Below, piece by piece: positions 25,199-33,840 of a DNA stretch of 64,000 nucleotides. The translations under genes and the position numbers were made by a program. How positions within the stretch are numbered: position 1 is the stretch's first letter; the number at the start of each line of letters is the position of its first letter. Origin of the DNA: Nonomuraea wenchangensis (GTDB lineage Bacteria > Actinomycetota > Actinomycetes > Streptosporangiales > Streptosporangiaceae). The stretch covers positions 186,001 to 250,000 of the forward strand of contig NZ_FOHX01000008.1 of NCBI RefSeq assembly GCF_900111685.1. The letters run 5' to 3'. Under the pieces are notes generated by a model that saw only the letters and a list, made by a program, of their open reading frames with translations, did not search any database and was not told the DNA's origin.

Positions 25199-26089
25199 TC
25201 ACCAGGCCCGCGTGCGGCCGAACCACACGTTGCGGGCCCGGAAGTAGGTGTTGCCGGAGGGGCCGGGCTGCTGGCTCCAGAGCGCGTGGCCCGGCTCGAT
25301 CCCGGAGGCCCAGGACCCCATCTGCAGGTTGATGATCAGGTACTGCGGGATGCCGGCCCAGCCCACGCCCCGGTGGGACGCCTGCCACACGCCGTCGAAG
25401 TAGTAGTCGAGCAGGACGTCGTTGCCGTCCTTCTCCATCCAGAGCCGGTACTTGTGCCAGGCGTCGGGGTTGTGGCCGCTGATCGGCGTGCGCTCGGCGG
25501 GGTCGTTCTCGCCGGCCTCCTTGGTCCAGGTGTTGAACAGGTTCGTGGAGTCGCCGACGTACTCGAGTATGTCGCTCTCCGGGGGCCAGTTCGGCGCGAT
25601 GCCGGTGGTCCAGAAGGCGGGCCAGATGCCCTGTCCGGTCTGCGTACGGAACTCGCCCTCGATGTCGTACTCGGGGAACTGGTCGTTGACGAGGATCTGC
25701 TCCTTGGCGTGCACGGCGCCGGACTGGTACCAGAGCGGTGCGTGCGGCGGGCTCGCGCTCTGTCCGTCGGGCTGGGCGAGCCGGGTGGCCGTGAGGGTGA
25801 GCACGCCGCCGGAGAGCGAGACCTTGCTGGTCAGCATCTTGGCGGCGCCGTTGTGGACGTTCCCCCAGGGATAGCCGTAGTTCCATTCCTGGGCGAAAGC
25901 CGTGGCGCTGGCGAAGGAGGACTTCTCAACGAGGTTCTCCCACGTCGCCGCGGCACGGCGGGCGCGCGTGGCGGCTTGGGACGCCGCCCGAGCCTCGGCC
26001 GGGACGAGCGACAGACCTAACAGGCCGCTCGCGGCCGCCGCCGAACCCAAGGTGATGAGCCTGCGCCGGTTGATCGATTCCTCGGGCAT
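25199..26089 (-). CDS. Tat-secreted GH16-family glycoside hydrolase
   Basis: A 296-residue enzyme. The N-terminus NRRRLITLGSAAAASGLLGL is a twin-arginine signal. The catalytic core has the GH16 signature in IWPAFWTTGIAPNWPPESDILE: E171 (nucleophile), D173 and E176 (acid/base), followed by the usual YHxW-like WHKYRLWMEK and the C-terminal LIINLQMGSW block. GH16 enzymes cut beta-1,3/1,4-glucans, galactans or related polymers; the exact polymer cannot be assigned. The AAAGGACC ribosome site supports ATG 26089. One leucine codon in the signal peptide (L24) is TTA. Expression may therefore depend on the rare leucyl-tRNA. Confidence 0.87.
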   Translation of the reverse strand: MPEESINRRRLITLGSAAAASGLLGLSLVPAEARAASQAATRARRAAATWENLVEKSSFASATAFAQEWNYGYPWGNVHNGAAKMLTSKVSLSGGVLTLTATRLAQPDGQSASPPHAPLWYQSGAVHAKEQILVNDQFPEYDIEGEFRTQTGQGIWPAFWTTGIAPNWPPESDILEYVGDSTNLFNTWTKEAGENDPAERTPISGHNPDAWHKYRLWMEKDGNDVLLDYYFDGVWQASHRGVGWAGIPQYLIINLQMGSWASGIEPGHALWSQQPGPSGNTYFRARNVWFGRTRAW

Positions 26090-26243
26090 GTGGTCCTTTC
26101 TGCGGTACGGACGAAGATCACTACATCACATCCGCTCCTGACAAAGTGTGCGGATCTTGGCAATCGGGAAAACATGCCAGTAGGTGTCGGGTTTTTCCGG
26201 AAAGGTGATGCCTTCGCGAAACACCACCGAACCAAGGACCTCG

Positions 26244-26762
26244 ATGCACGAGACACCAGAAGAGCTGAAGCGGCTGCAGTCCCTCCTCGACGCCTCGCTC
26301 TCCCGCTCCACCTCGCACCTCCGCTCCATCGTCTCCGAGCACACGCTCACCGCCGAGCAGCTCACCCAGGTCCTGACCGGCATGCGCACGCTCGCCCTGT
26401 CGACCGTGACGGCGAAGGGCGAGCCGCGGATCAGCGGCGTGGACGGGCACTTCCTGCACGGCAGATGGCACTTCGGCACGGCGCGCGACGCCGCCAAGGC
26501 CCGCCACCTCGCCGCGCGTCCCGCCGCCAGCGTCGCGCACCTGCGCGGGGAGGACCTGGGCGTGTTCACGCACGGCACCGTGGAGGTCCTCAACCCCCTG
26601 GACGGCGAGCCGCACCCGGACTGGCCGGAGCTGCTCGCGTACTTCAAGGACTTCTACGGCGCCGCCGCCTTCGACTGGGAGAAGGAGGTGGTCTACTACC
26701 GGCTGCGCCCGCACTGGATGACGGTGTACGCCCCCGACTTCGCCATGTTGACCGAGTCGTAG
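26244..26762 (+). CDS. PPOX-class pyridoxamine 5'-phosphate oxidase-fold protein
   Basis: A 172-residue protein with LTGMRTLALSTVTAKGEPRISGVDGHFLHGRWHFGTARDAAKARHLAARPAASVAHLRGEDLGVF read as the PPOX barrel. FMN- or F420-type flavin binding is expected, and the reaction is unknown. ATG 26244 is chosen because the family's helical N-terminus (HETPEELKRLQSLL) starts there; the longer frame at 26184 lacks conserved sequence. It is convergent with the MFS gene and its stop lies in a 15-bp tandem duplication. Confidence 0.8.
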   Translation: MHETPEELKRLQSLLDASLSRSTSHLRSIVSEHTLTAEQLTQVLTGMRTLALSTVTAKGEPRISGVDGHFLHGRWHFGTARDAAKARHLAARPAASVAHLRGEDLGVFTHGTVEVLNPLDGEPHPDWPELLAYFKDFYGAAAFDWEKEVVYYRLRPHWMTVYAPDFAMLTES

Positions 26763-26789
26763 CGTCCGGGGTCCTAGCGTCCGGGGTCG
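26760..26789. repeat. 15-bp tandem duplication at the MFS 3' end
   Basis: TAGCGTCCGGGGTCC (26760-26774) and the same unit with one change (26775-26789) lie side by side. The repeat carries the PPOX stop on the plus strand and duplicates the last codons of the MFS gene on the minus strand. Confidence 0.8.
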
Positions 26790-28009
26790 TTCACCAGGAC
26801 GCGCGCCAGGACGAAGGTGAGGAGCCCGGCGAGGACCACCGACAGCAGGCCGGCGCGCAGGCTGACGAGGTCGGCGACGAACCCGACGAGCAGCGGCGAC
26901 AGCAGGAACCCGCCGCGCAGCAGCCAGCTCACGACGGTCAGGCCGGTGCCGGAGGGCAGGCCGGGCAGTTCGTCGGCGGAGTGCATGGCGGCGGGCACGA
27001 GGGTGGCCGTGCCGAGCCCGGCGAGGACGAACCCGGCCAGCGCCGACGGGACGGACGGCACGGCCAGCGCGGCGCCCATCCCGGCGGCGGCGAGGAGGCC
27101 GCCCACGCGGGTCACCGTCCGCTGGCCGAACCGGTCCACCACGCGGTCTCCGGACAGGCGGCCGACGGTCATGGCGGTCTGGAAGGCCACGACGGCGAGG
27201 CCGGCGGTGGCGGCGTCGGCGTGCAGGCCGGTGAGGTAGAGGGCTCCCCAGGACGCTCCGGCGTCCTCGACGAGCGCGCCGCACGCGGCCAGCAGGCCGA
27301 GCGCCGCGAGCATCCACACCGCCGGCCGCGCGAACGACCGCCGCCCGGCCGGAGCCACCGGATCACCGCCGGCGGTGGCCGGGTGGCCGTCGGTGGTGGC
27401 CGCCGCGGTGCGTTCGGCGTCCTCCGGGCCGGCCAGCAGGAACCGGTAGGCGACGACCGCGACGACGCTGAACAGCGCGGCGGAGATCCCGAGATGCAAC
27501 GCCAGGGGCAGGCGCAGCCCGGCGGCGGCCGCGCCCATCAGGCCGCCGAGCACCGCCCCGATGCTCCACACGCCGTGCAGCGAGTTGAGTATGGAACGCT
27601 GGTAGAGCCGTTGCACCCGCAGGCCGTGGGCGTTCTGCGCGACGTCCACGACCGCGTCGAGCGCGCCCACGACGAACAGCGCGGCGCCGAAGGCGATCCA
27701 GTTCGGCGCGAACGGGATCGCCAGGGTCGCGAGCGTGGTGATGACGATCCCGAACGCAGCCACCCGGGCCGAGCCGAACCGGCGCACGAACACCCCGGCG
27801 AGCAGCCCGGCCAGCAGCGCGCCGACCGAGTAGCCGGCCACCGCGCCGCCGAAGACGGCGTTGCTCACGCCCAGTTCGGCCTTGATCTGCGGATAGCGCG
27901 GGACGACGTTGAAGAACACGGCTCCGTTGGTGAGGAACAGCACCGCGACGGCGGCACGGGCCTGGCGCGCGTGGCGGGCGGGCGCGGAGGGAGGGGCGGC
28001 AGCGGGCAT
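26774..28009 (-). CDS. MFS transporter
   Basis: A 411-residue, 12-helix major facilitator. The first helix is AVAVLFLTNGAVFFNVVPRYPQIKAELGVSN, the loop 2-3 signature appears as AGVFVRRFGSARVAAFG, and the second half repeats it as GDRVVDRFGQRTVTRVGGL. A central loop with Ala/Thr/Gly-rich sequence separates the halves (about residues 190-225). It resembles the YbjJ/FucP-type branch; substrate is unknown and may be a drug or sugar. ATG 28009 precedes the first helix closely; upstream in-frame sequence is proline/arginine-rich and unlikely coding. Confidence 0.85.
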   Translation of the reverse strand: MPAAAPPSAPARHARQARAAVAVLFLTNGAVFFNVVPRYPQIKAELGVSNAVFGGAVAGYSVGALLAGLLAGVFVRRFGSARVAAFGIVITTLATLAIPFAPNWIAFGAALFVVGALDAVVDVAQNAHGLRVQRLYQRSILNSLHGVWSIGAVLGGLMGAAAAGLRLPLALHLGISAALFSVVAVVAYRFLLAGPEDAERTAAATTDGHPATAGGDPVAPAGRRSFARPAVWMLAALGLLAACGALVEDAGASWGALYLTGLHADAATAGLAVVAFQTAMTVGRLSGDRVVDRFGQRTVTRVGGLLAAAGMGAALAVPSVPSALAGFVLAGLGTATLVPAAMHSADELPGLPSGTGLTVVSWLLRGGFLLSPLLVGFVADLVSLRAGLLSVVLAGLLTFVLARVLVNDPGR

Positions 28010-28314
28010 CGGCTCTCCGATCACGGTGGCGGGCGCGGGCGGGCGGTGGTCCCGGCGCGGGGTGCGGCTCAGCCCGGGGCGCGGTGGGCGGCGCGGCGGG
28101 TCCGCTCGGGCGTCACCGGTCCCGGCGGCTGGTGCGGGGGTCGTCCGTTCCGGCGAGGACCTGGTTCCCATCAGGCATCATGTGTACGAGCGTACTGATC
28201 GGTGCTCGATCGTCCCGCCAGGGCCCGGCGATCATCGCGGCGGGGTGCGCCGGACGGCCGGGGATGATAGGCAAGCCCTCGGACCGGAGGCGGCGGAGGG
28301 AAGGGAGTCCTCGC
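28010..28314. other. Divergent intergenic stretch (305 bp) with a short palindrome
   Basis: The stretch separates the MFS gene from a PP2C phosphatase on the other strand and should hold both promoters. The one notable element is GTACGAGCGTAC at 28184-28195, with 5-bp arms and a 2-nt centre, a possible repressor site. I see no gene: open frames here lack ribosome sites and family similarity. Confidence 0.4.
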
Positions 28315-30018
28315 ATGGAAGCGCCCGACGGCGACGAGCGGCGGTGCCGGGCGGCGGCGGGCGAGCGGCCTCACGGGCTGGGCGAGCTGCGCCAGGCCGG
28401 CACCTACCTGGTGGACGATCGCGGCCAGATCATCGAGGTCAGCGCCCTCGCGGAGCGCCTGCTCGGGCGTACCGCCGACGAATTGCTCGGCCGGGACGCC
28501 CACGACCTGCTGCATCGCGGCCGGCACGGCGAGAGCGTGCCCCGCAGCCGGTGCGCGATGCGGCAGCCCCTTCTCGCCGGGAGCAGCGGTCAGGGGGAGC
28601 TGGAGTGGTTCGAGCGCGGGGACGGCACTCTGCTGCCGGTCTCCTGGCTGGTCACGCCGTGCGACGCCGGCCCGGGACGCACCGGTTCGCTGGTGATCTT
28701 CTACGAGACCGAGACGGCCGACCCCTCCAGACGGGAGCCGGAGAGCGCGTCGTCCACGATGTCGGAGCTCGACCGGCTGGCCCTGCTCGCGGAGACGACC
28801 ACGACCCTCACCGCCAGCCTGGAGGTGGAGGAGACGCTGCGCCGGCTCGTCCGCCTCACGGTGCCGCTGCTGGCCGACTGGGCGGTGGTGGACCTGCTCA
28901 CCGAGCACCGCGGCGTGTCGCGGGCCGTGGTGGCGCATCACGAGAACGGCGTCGTGATCCACCGGGAGGACCTCCAGGGGCCGATGCCGCAGGTGCCGGA
29001 GGAGTCGCCGATGCCACTGTCGCGGGCGCTGCGCGGCGTCACCGCGACGCTGACCGGCCCCGAGACCTACCGAAGGACGCCCGACTCCGGCATCGCGGTC
29101 GCGCAGCGGGAGCTGTTCCGCGCCACCGGCATGCGCTCCGCCTGCATCGTGCCGATCCGCGGGGTGCGCGAGGTGGTGGGGGCGCTGACCCTCGGGCGGG
29201 CCGACCAGCCGGGCGCGTTCACCACGACCGACCTGCTGCTGGTCGAGGACATCGCCCGCCGCGCCGGGCTGGCGCTGGACAACGCCCGCCTGTACGAGCG
29301 CCAGCGCCGGGTGGCCGAGACCATGCAGCGCCACCTGCTGCCGCAGCTGCCGGTCGTGCCGGGCGTGCAGATGAGCGCCCGTTACGTCCCCGCGCCCCAC
29401 GCCTCGCAGGTCGGCGGCGACTGGTACGACGCCTTCCACCTGCCGGGCGGCGGCACCGCGCTGGTGATCGGCGACGTGGTCGGCCACGATCTCGACGCCG
29501 CCGCCGGCATGGCGCAGATCTGCAACATGCTGCGCGCCTACGCCGGAGCCCAGCGGGAGCTGCCCAGCACGATCCTGGGCCGGCTGGACCTGGCGGTGAC
29601 CCGGATGGTGCAGACCACGATGGCCACCGTCGTCCTCGCCCACCTGGAGCACACCGACGACGGGCGCTGGCTGCTGCGCTGGGCCAACGCCGGCCATCCC
29701 CCGCCGCTCCTCGTCGAGGACGACGGGCGGACCCGTCTCCTGGAGGCGGGGCACGGTCCGCTGCTCGGCACCGGGCTGCGTCCGGCGCGCACCGACGCCG
29801 TGATCGAGCTGCCGCGGGGCTCGGCCCTGCTGTTCTACACCGACGGGCTCGTCGAGTCCCGCGCGCACGGCCTCGGCGAGAGCTTCGGGCGGCTGCGCCG
29901 GCGGGCCGCCGGTCTCGCCCGCCGCCCGCTGGACGTCCTCTGCGACCTGTTGCTGGAAGGCGTGCGGCCGGCGGACAACGACGACGACGTGGCCATGCTG
30001 GCGCTGCGCGTCCCCTGA
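28315..30018 (+). CDS. PAS-GAF-PP2C (SpoIIE/RsbU-like) serine phosphatase
   Basis: A 567-residue cytoplasmic signalling protein. Residues about 20-135 form a PAS domain (GTYLVDDRGQIIEVSALAERLLG). Residues about 160-330 form a GAF domain ending LLLVEDIARRAGLALDNARLYERQR. The PP2C_SIG/SpoIIE phosphatase follows: AETMQRHLLPQLPVVPGVQMSARYVPA, QVGGDWYDAF (metal aspartate), VIGDVVGHDLDAAAGMAQ, and LLFYTDGLVESR near the end. Such phosphatases dephosphorylate anti-sigma-factor antagonists, activating alternative sigma factors. No STAS or anti-sigma gene is adjacent. ATG 28315 follows GGAGGGAAGGGAG. A second phosphatase of this class is 3.8 kb downstream. Confidence 0.88.
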   Translation: MEAPDGDERRCRAAAGERPHGLGELRQAGTYLVDDRGQIIEVSALAERLLGRTADELLGRDAHDLLHRGRHGESVPRSRCAMRQPLLAGSSGQGELEWFERGDGTLLPVSWLVTPCDAGPGRTGSLVIFYETETADPSRREPESASSTMSELDRLALLAETTTTLTASLEVEETLRRLVRLTVPLLADWAVVDLLTEHRGVSRAVVAHHENGVVIHREDLQGPMPQVPEESPMPLSRALRGVTATLTGPETYRRTPDSGIAVAQRELFRATGMRSACIVPIRGVREVVGALTLGRADQPGAFTTTDLLLVEDIARRAGLALDNARLYERQRRVAETMQRHLLPQLPVVPGVQMSARYVPAPHASQVGGDWYDAFHLPGGGTALVIGDVVGHDLDAAAGMAQICNMLRAYAGAQRELPSTILGRLDLAVTRMVQTTMATVVLAHLEHTDDGRWLLRWANAGHPPPLLVEDDGRTRLLEAGHGPLLGTGLRPARTDAVIELPRGSALLFYTDGLVESRAHGLGESFGRLRRRAAGLARRPLDVLCDLLLEGVRPADNDDDVAMLALRVP

Positions 30019-30040
30019 GCCGGTGGCGGGCGGCGGGCTG

Positions 30041-30913
30041 TCAGACGGGCTTGGCGACGGCCGAGGTCAGCGCGGCGACGTCGTCGTCGCTGAGCCGCAG
30101 GCCCGCGGCGGCGACGTTCTGCTCCAGGTGCTCGACCGACGACGTGCCGGGGATGGGCAGCATGACGGGCGAGCGGCGCAGCAGCCACGCGAGCGCGAGC
30201 TGCGACGGCGTGGCCGACAGCCGGGTGGCGAGGTCCGCGAGCGGCCCGCCCGCCTTCGCGAGGCTGCCCGTGGCCAGCGGGAACCAGGGGATGAACGCGA
30301 TCTGGTGGCGTTCGCAGTGGTCGAGCACGTCCTCGGCGGAGCGGTTGCCCAGGTTGTACAGGTTCTGCACCGAGGCGATCGGGGTGATGGCCCGGGCCTG
30401 CTCGATCTGCTGGACGCTGACCTCCGACAGGCCGATGTGCGCGATCTTCCCTTCGTCCTTGAGCGCCTTCAGCTCGCCGACCTGGTCCTCCAGAGGCACG
30501 TCGGGGTCGACGCGGTGCAGCTGGAACAGCGCGATCCGGTCGAGGCCGAGGACGCGCAGGCTCATCTCGCACTGCTGGCGCAGGTAGGCGGGCCTGCCGA
30601 CGGGTGTCCACCGGTCCGGGCCCTGCCGGGTCAGCCCCGCCTTGGTGGCGATGACGATGTCCTCGTCGTACGGGGCGAGGGCGCGGCGCAGCAGCGGCTC
30701 GGCGACCAGCGGGCCGTAGGAGTCGGCGGTGTCGAAGAGGGTCACGCCGAGCTCCGCCGCCCGGCGCAGGACCCGTACGGCGTTGTCCTGATCGGCCGGC
30801 GGCCCCCAGACGCCCCGGCCGGTGAGCTGCATCGTGCCGTAGCCGAGGCGGTTGACGCCGAGGGTGCCGTCGATCGCGAACCGTCCGGAGACGTCGGCCG
30901 TCACAGTGGTCAT
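30041..30913 (-). CDS. Aldo/keto reductase
   Basis: A 290-residue NADPH-dependent TIM barrel. The catalytic tetrad is readable: D in LFDTADSYG, the Y two residues on, K in IVIATKAGL and H in ALFQLHRVD. The C-terminal cofactor block is PIPGTSSVEHLEQNVAAAGLRLSDDDVAAL. It resembles the YdbC/oxidoreductase subgroup (RLGYGTMQLTGRGVWGPP). Substrate is unknown. The ribosome site GGAAAGGA precedes ATG 30913. It is convergent with the PP2C gene, leaving 22 bp between stops. Confidence 0.92.
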   Translation of the reverse strand: MTTVTADVSGRFAIDGTLGVNRLGYGTMQLTGRGVWGPPADQDNAVRVLRRAAELGVTLFDTADSYGPLVAEPLLRRALAPYDEDIVIATKAGLTRQGPDRWTPVGRPAYLRQQCEMSLRVLGLDRIALFQLHRVDPDVPLEDQVGELKALKDEGKIAHIGLSEVSVQQIEQARAITPIASVQNLYNLGNRSAEDVLDHCERHQIAFIPWFPLATGSLAKAGGPLADLATRLSATPSQLALAWLLRRSPVMLPIPGTSSVEHLEQNVAAAGLRLSDDDVAALTSAVAKPV

Positions 30914-31140
30914 GGCGGAGTCCTTTCCTCAGGAAAGCCGCGCGCCGGGATCGCGTACCCGGTCGCGCCACGGGGCTCCGCTGCCCCGCCTCATGCCCCA
31001 CAAGCGGACAAATCGCCGATATTCGGATTCTTTTGCCCGGATGGCGGTCCCGTACCGACCGCCCCGCGGGCGGAGGGTTCGGTCCCCGGCCGCCGGGCAG
31101 GTGCGCAGGCGTCGGCGCCGGCACGCGGAGGGGAAGCGCC

Positions 31141-31395
31141 ATGAGCGAGCTCGATCACGGCATCGCCGATCTGAACGGCGACCAGGCGGCCGTCTTCCAG
31201 GCCGTCTCCTATCTGGAGAGCGGCCCCGCCGGGCCGGGCGACCTGGAGCAGATCGCCCGGCGGGCGGGGCTCGACAGGGAACGCGCCTCACGCGCCCTGG
31301 ACGAGCTCATGGGCCCGCTCGGCCTGGTCACCGCCGTGGAGGACCCGAACAGCGCCCGGGGGCACGCGGTGTACCGCGTCCAGTCCTTGGGCTGA
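31141..31395 (+). CDS. Small winged-helix-like protein
   Basis: An 84-residue acidic protein preceded by GGAGGGGAAGCGCC. The sequence QAAVFQAVSYLESGPAGPGDLEQIARRAGLDRERASRALDELMGPLGLVTAVED looks like a short winged helix (three helices and a wing, as in MarR- or IclR-type folds). It probably binds DNA or protein. I cannot place it in a named family. It lies between two minus-strand genes and has its own strong ribosome site, supporting that it is real. Confidence 0.65.
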   Translation: MSELDHGIADLNGDQAAVFQAVSYLESGPAGPGDLEQIARRAGLDRERASRALDELMGPLGLVTAVEDPNSARGHAVYRVQSLG

Positions 31396-31424
31396 TATAC
31401 GGGCACCGCCCGGGCGGGCGCCGG

Positions 31425-31886
31425 TCAGGGCTGTCCGGAGCCGGCGGTGCGGGCGTTGAGCCGGTTCAGCGTGAGGGCCAGCGTCGTGCCGTACACCAGG
31501 TGTCCCGCGATCATGACCGCCATGCGGCCACGCCGGTCCCGGCGGGCCGGCGGCAGGATGCCGAGCTGCGGGACCCAGCCCTCATAGCTGGAGAACCAGA
31601 TCGCCAGCGCGTAGCCGGCGCCGAGCGGCGCTGGGGTGTGCCGTCCTCGGGTCAGCAGCCCGTACAGGGAGCCGGCGGTGATGCCGAAACCGAAGTGGGC
31701 GAGCGCCCCCGCCACGCTCTCCCCCCGCTTGGGCCGGTGCCGATGGCCCGGCAGCATCGCCCGGACGATGCGTTTGGGTGGCTGGTCCGGCATGAGCCCC
31801 ATGCGGCTCCCGGCCATCATGACCAGACTCATCGTGGCGGTGGCGGCCGTCCCGCCCAGAGCGCCCTTCATCACGTTGCGCAGCAT
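31425..31886 (-). CDS. Small membrane protein (YagU/DUF1440-like)
   Basis: A 153-residue protein with about four hydrophobic segments. It starts LRNVMKGALGGTAATATMSLVMMAGSRMGLMPDQPPKRIVRAML, the 'gaxaGxxATxxMs..' pattern seen in YagU and DUF6789-type proteins. GALAHFGFGITAGSLYGLL and IAGHLVYGTTLALTLN follow. Function is unknown; relatives occur near stress genes. It is divergent from the hemerythrin gene. ATG 31886 starts right at the conserved block. Confidence 0.7.
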   Translation of the reverse strand: MLRNVMKGALGGTAATATMSLVMMAGSRMGLMPDQPPKRIVRAMLPGHRHRPKRGESVAGALAHFGFGITAGSLYGLLTRGRHTPAPLGAGYALAIWFSSYEGWVPQLGILPPARRDRRGRMAVMIAGHLVYGTTLALTLNRLNARTAGSGQP

Positions 31887-32035
31887 GCAAGGCGGTTGCC
31901 CGCCAGATCGCGACGGTAACGCCGTCTGCGCGACCCGCAGGACGTTGCCGCAGGTCGAGGGGCTGGAGTTGGTAATGCCCCGCGTGGCCGGCAAAGCCAG
32001 GGGTAGGCACCGAGCGTGACCGAGAGAGGACGATC

Positions 32036-32620
32036 ATGACAGCACAGCAGACCGTGCCGGAGAAGATGGCCGAGGCGGACGTCATCGAGTTGCTGCAGGC
32101 CCAGCACGGCATGATCAGGAACCTGTTCGACGAGGTCGAGCAGGCGTCCGCGGACCGGCGGGCGGAGGCGTTCACCCGGCTCGTACGGCTGCTGGCCGTG
32201 CACGAGACGGCCGAGGAGGAGATCGTCCATCCGCGCGCGCGGCACGCGTTCGAGGGCGGCGACGGCATCGTGGACGACCGCCTGGCCGAGGAGCACGAGG
32301 CCAAGGAGCTGCTGCAGCGGATGGACCAGGCCGGGGCGGACGCGCCCGACTTCATGCACAACCTGCTCGTGCTGCGGGCGGCGGTCGAGGCGCACGCGCG
32401 CAGCGAGGAACGCTACGAGTTCACCAAGCTGTACGCCCACACCACCAAGGCCGAGCGGCGCGCGATGGCCGCGGGCGTGAAGGCCGCCGAGGCCATGGCG
32501 CCCACCCACCCGCACCCCGGCGTGGAGTCGGCGAAGAAGAACATCCTCATGGGGACCCCGGCCGCCATGATGGACCGGGTCCGCGACGTCATCCGCCAGG
32601 CGATGGGGAAGAACCCCTGA
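32036..32620 (+). CDS. Hemerythrin HHE-domain protein
   Basis: A 194-residue protein with the two-HHE-repeat di-iron layout. DVIELLQAQHGMIRNLFDEVE (H), LLAVHETAEEEIVHPRARHA (H, E), LAEEHEAKELLQRMD (H, E) and AVEAHARSEERYEF (H, E) supply the ligands. Such proteins sense or bind O2, NO or iron and often belong to sigma-B-type stress regulons. The C-terminus (KAAEAMAPTHPHPG..., MGTPAAMMDRVRDVIRQAMG) is a tail common in actinobacterial members. GAGAGGACGATC serves as ribosome site. Confidence 0.9.
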   Translation: MTAQQTVPEKMAEADVIELLQAQHGMIRNLFDEVEQASADRRAEAFTRLVRLLAVHETAEEEIVHPRARHAFEGGDGIVDDRLAEEHEAKELLQRMDQAGADAPDFMHNLLVLRAAVEAHARSEERYEFTKLYAHTTKAERRAMAAGVKAAEAMAPTHPHPGVESAKKNILMGTPAAMMDRVRDVIRQAMGKNP

Positions 32621-32687
32621 TCCGGTGACGTCCGCCGTGCGGCGCGACGGAGATCACCGCCGCGCCGCACGCCGCGACCCCCGTGAC

Positions 32688-32693
32688 TATGCT
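32688..32693 (+). promoter_or_regulatory. -10 element (TATGCT) of the LacI gene, leaderless
   Basis: TATGCT lies 6 nt upstream of the LacI ATG at 32700 with no Shine-Dalgarno between, so transcription should start at or next to the A of ATG. No -35 consensus is visible. Confidence 0.5.
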
Positions 32694-32699
32694 TCGGTC

Positions 32700-33719
32700 A
32701 TGACCGCAGAGTCGACCCCCCTCACCCTCGCGCAACTCGCCGAGCTGGCGGGGGTCTCGACCGCCACGGTCTCCAAGGTCGTCAACGGCCGCGCCGAGGT
32801 CTCGCCGGAGACCCGCGCCGCCGTCGAGGCCCTGATCCGGCGGCACGGCTACCGCAGGCAGCGCCGGCGGCCCGCGCCGGCCGGGGTGGTCGAGGTGGTC
32901 TTCCACGCGCTGGAGGGCGACTACCCGGTCGAGATCATCAAGGGCGTCGAGGAGGTGGCGCGCGAGCACCAGCTCACGGTGGCGGTGTCGGAGCTGCACC
33001 GCCGCGACCCCGCGGAGCAGGGCTGGCTGGAGGGCGTGTTACGCCGCCGCCCGGCCGGGGTCGGCGTGCTCGCGGTCTTCTCCAGCCTCGACGAGACGCA
33101 GCGGGAGCGGCTCGCCCGGCGTGAGATCCCCCTCGTCCTGCTGGACCCGGCCGACGACCCCGGCAGGGGGATCCCGTCGGTGAGCGCGGGCAACTGGAAC
33201 GGCGGGCTGGCGGCCACCCGCCACCTGCTGGAGCTGGGGCACCGCCGGATCGGCGTCATCACGGGCCCCGGCTACGCGCTGTCCGGCCGGGCCCGGCTGG
33301 ACGGCTACCGCACCGCACTGGACATGGCGGGCGTTCCCGCCGATCCCGACCTCGTCGCCCGCGGCGACTTCCTCATCGAGGGCGGCCTGGCGGCGGCGCA
33401 GCGCCTGCTGCGGCTGCCCGATCCGCCGACGGCCATCTTCGCCACGAACGACGGCCAGGCCATCGGCGTCTACCACGCGGCCCACCGGCTCGGCCTGCGC
33501 GTCCCCGACGACCTGAGCGTGGTCGGCTTCGACGACCTGCCGTCCGTACGCTGGGCCCTCCCGCCGCTCACCACGATCCGCCAGCCGCTCGCGGCCATGG
33601 CTGCGGCGGGCACGACCATGCTGCTGGCGCTCGCGCACGGCGAGCCGCTGCCGCAGAGCCGCATCGAGCTCGCCACCGAGCTGGTCGTCCGCGAGAGCAC
33701 CGCCCCACCCCGCCGGTGA
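32700..33719 (+). CDS. LacI-family transcriptional regulator
   Basis: A 339-residue regulator. The HTH is LTLAQLAELAGVSTATVSKVVNGRAEVS. The hinge lies around residues 50-60, and a periplasmic-binding-protein-like ligand domain follows (GVIT.., AIFATNDGQAIGVYHAAHRLGLRVPDDLSVVGFDDLP). It should bind a sugar. No sugar gene is adjacent; the nearest carbohydrate locus is the aldouronate transporter at 46-50 kb, which carries LacI-type palindromes. This is a possible but unproven link. One leucine codon (114, at 33039-33041) is TTA, unusual for this GC-rich genome. The transcript appears leaderless. Confidence 0.92.
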   Translation: MTAESTPLTLAQLAELAGVSTATVSKVVNGRAEVSPETRAAVEALIRRHGYRRQRRRPAPAGVVEVVFHALEGDYPVEIIKGVEEVAREHQLTVAVSELHRRDPAEQGWLEGVLRRRPAGVGVLAVFSSLDETQRERLARREIPLVLLDPADDPGRGIPSVSAGNWNGGLAATRHLLELGHRRIGVITGPGYALSGRARLDGYRTALDMAGVPADPDLVARGDFLIEGGLAAAQRLLRLPDPPTAIFATNDGQAIGVYHAAHRLGLRVPDDLSVVGFDDLPSVRWALPPLTTIRQPLAAMAAAGTTMLLALAHGEPLPQSRIELATELVVRESTAPPRR

Positions 33720-33801
33720 CGTGCGCGAGCGGGGCCGGCGCCGGAGCGGGCCTGGGGCGGTCTTGACGAGCCGGATACCCGGCCGCCCGTAGGCTGGCCC
33801 T

Positions 33802-33840
33802 ATGACGTGGAGCCGGACGAGCCATGGTGCGGCCGGGTGA
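33802..33840 (+). CDS. Possible 12-codon leader ORF overlapping the PP2C start
   Basis: An ATG at 33802 lies 6 nt behind a TAGGCT hexamer (33790-33795), the leaderless layout seen elsewhere in this window. It opens a frame of 12 codons ending at TGA 33838-33840, past the PP2C ATG at 33824 in another frame. If translated it could couple or attenuate translation of the phosphatase. There is no protein-level evidence. Confidence 0.3.
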   Translation: MTWSRTSHGAAG

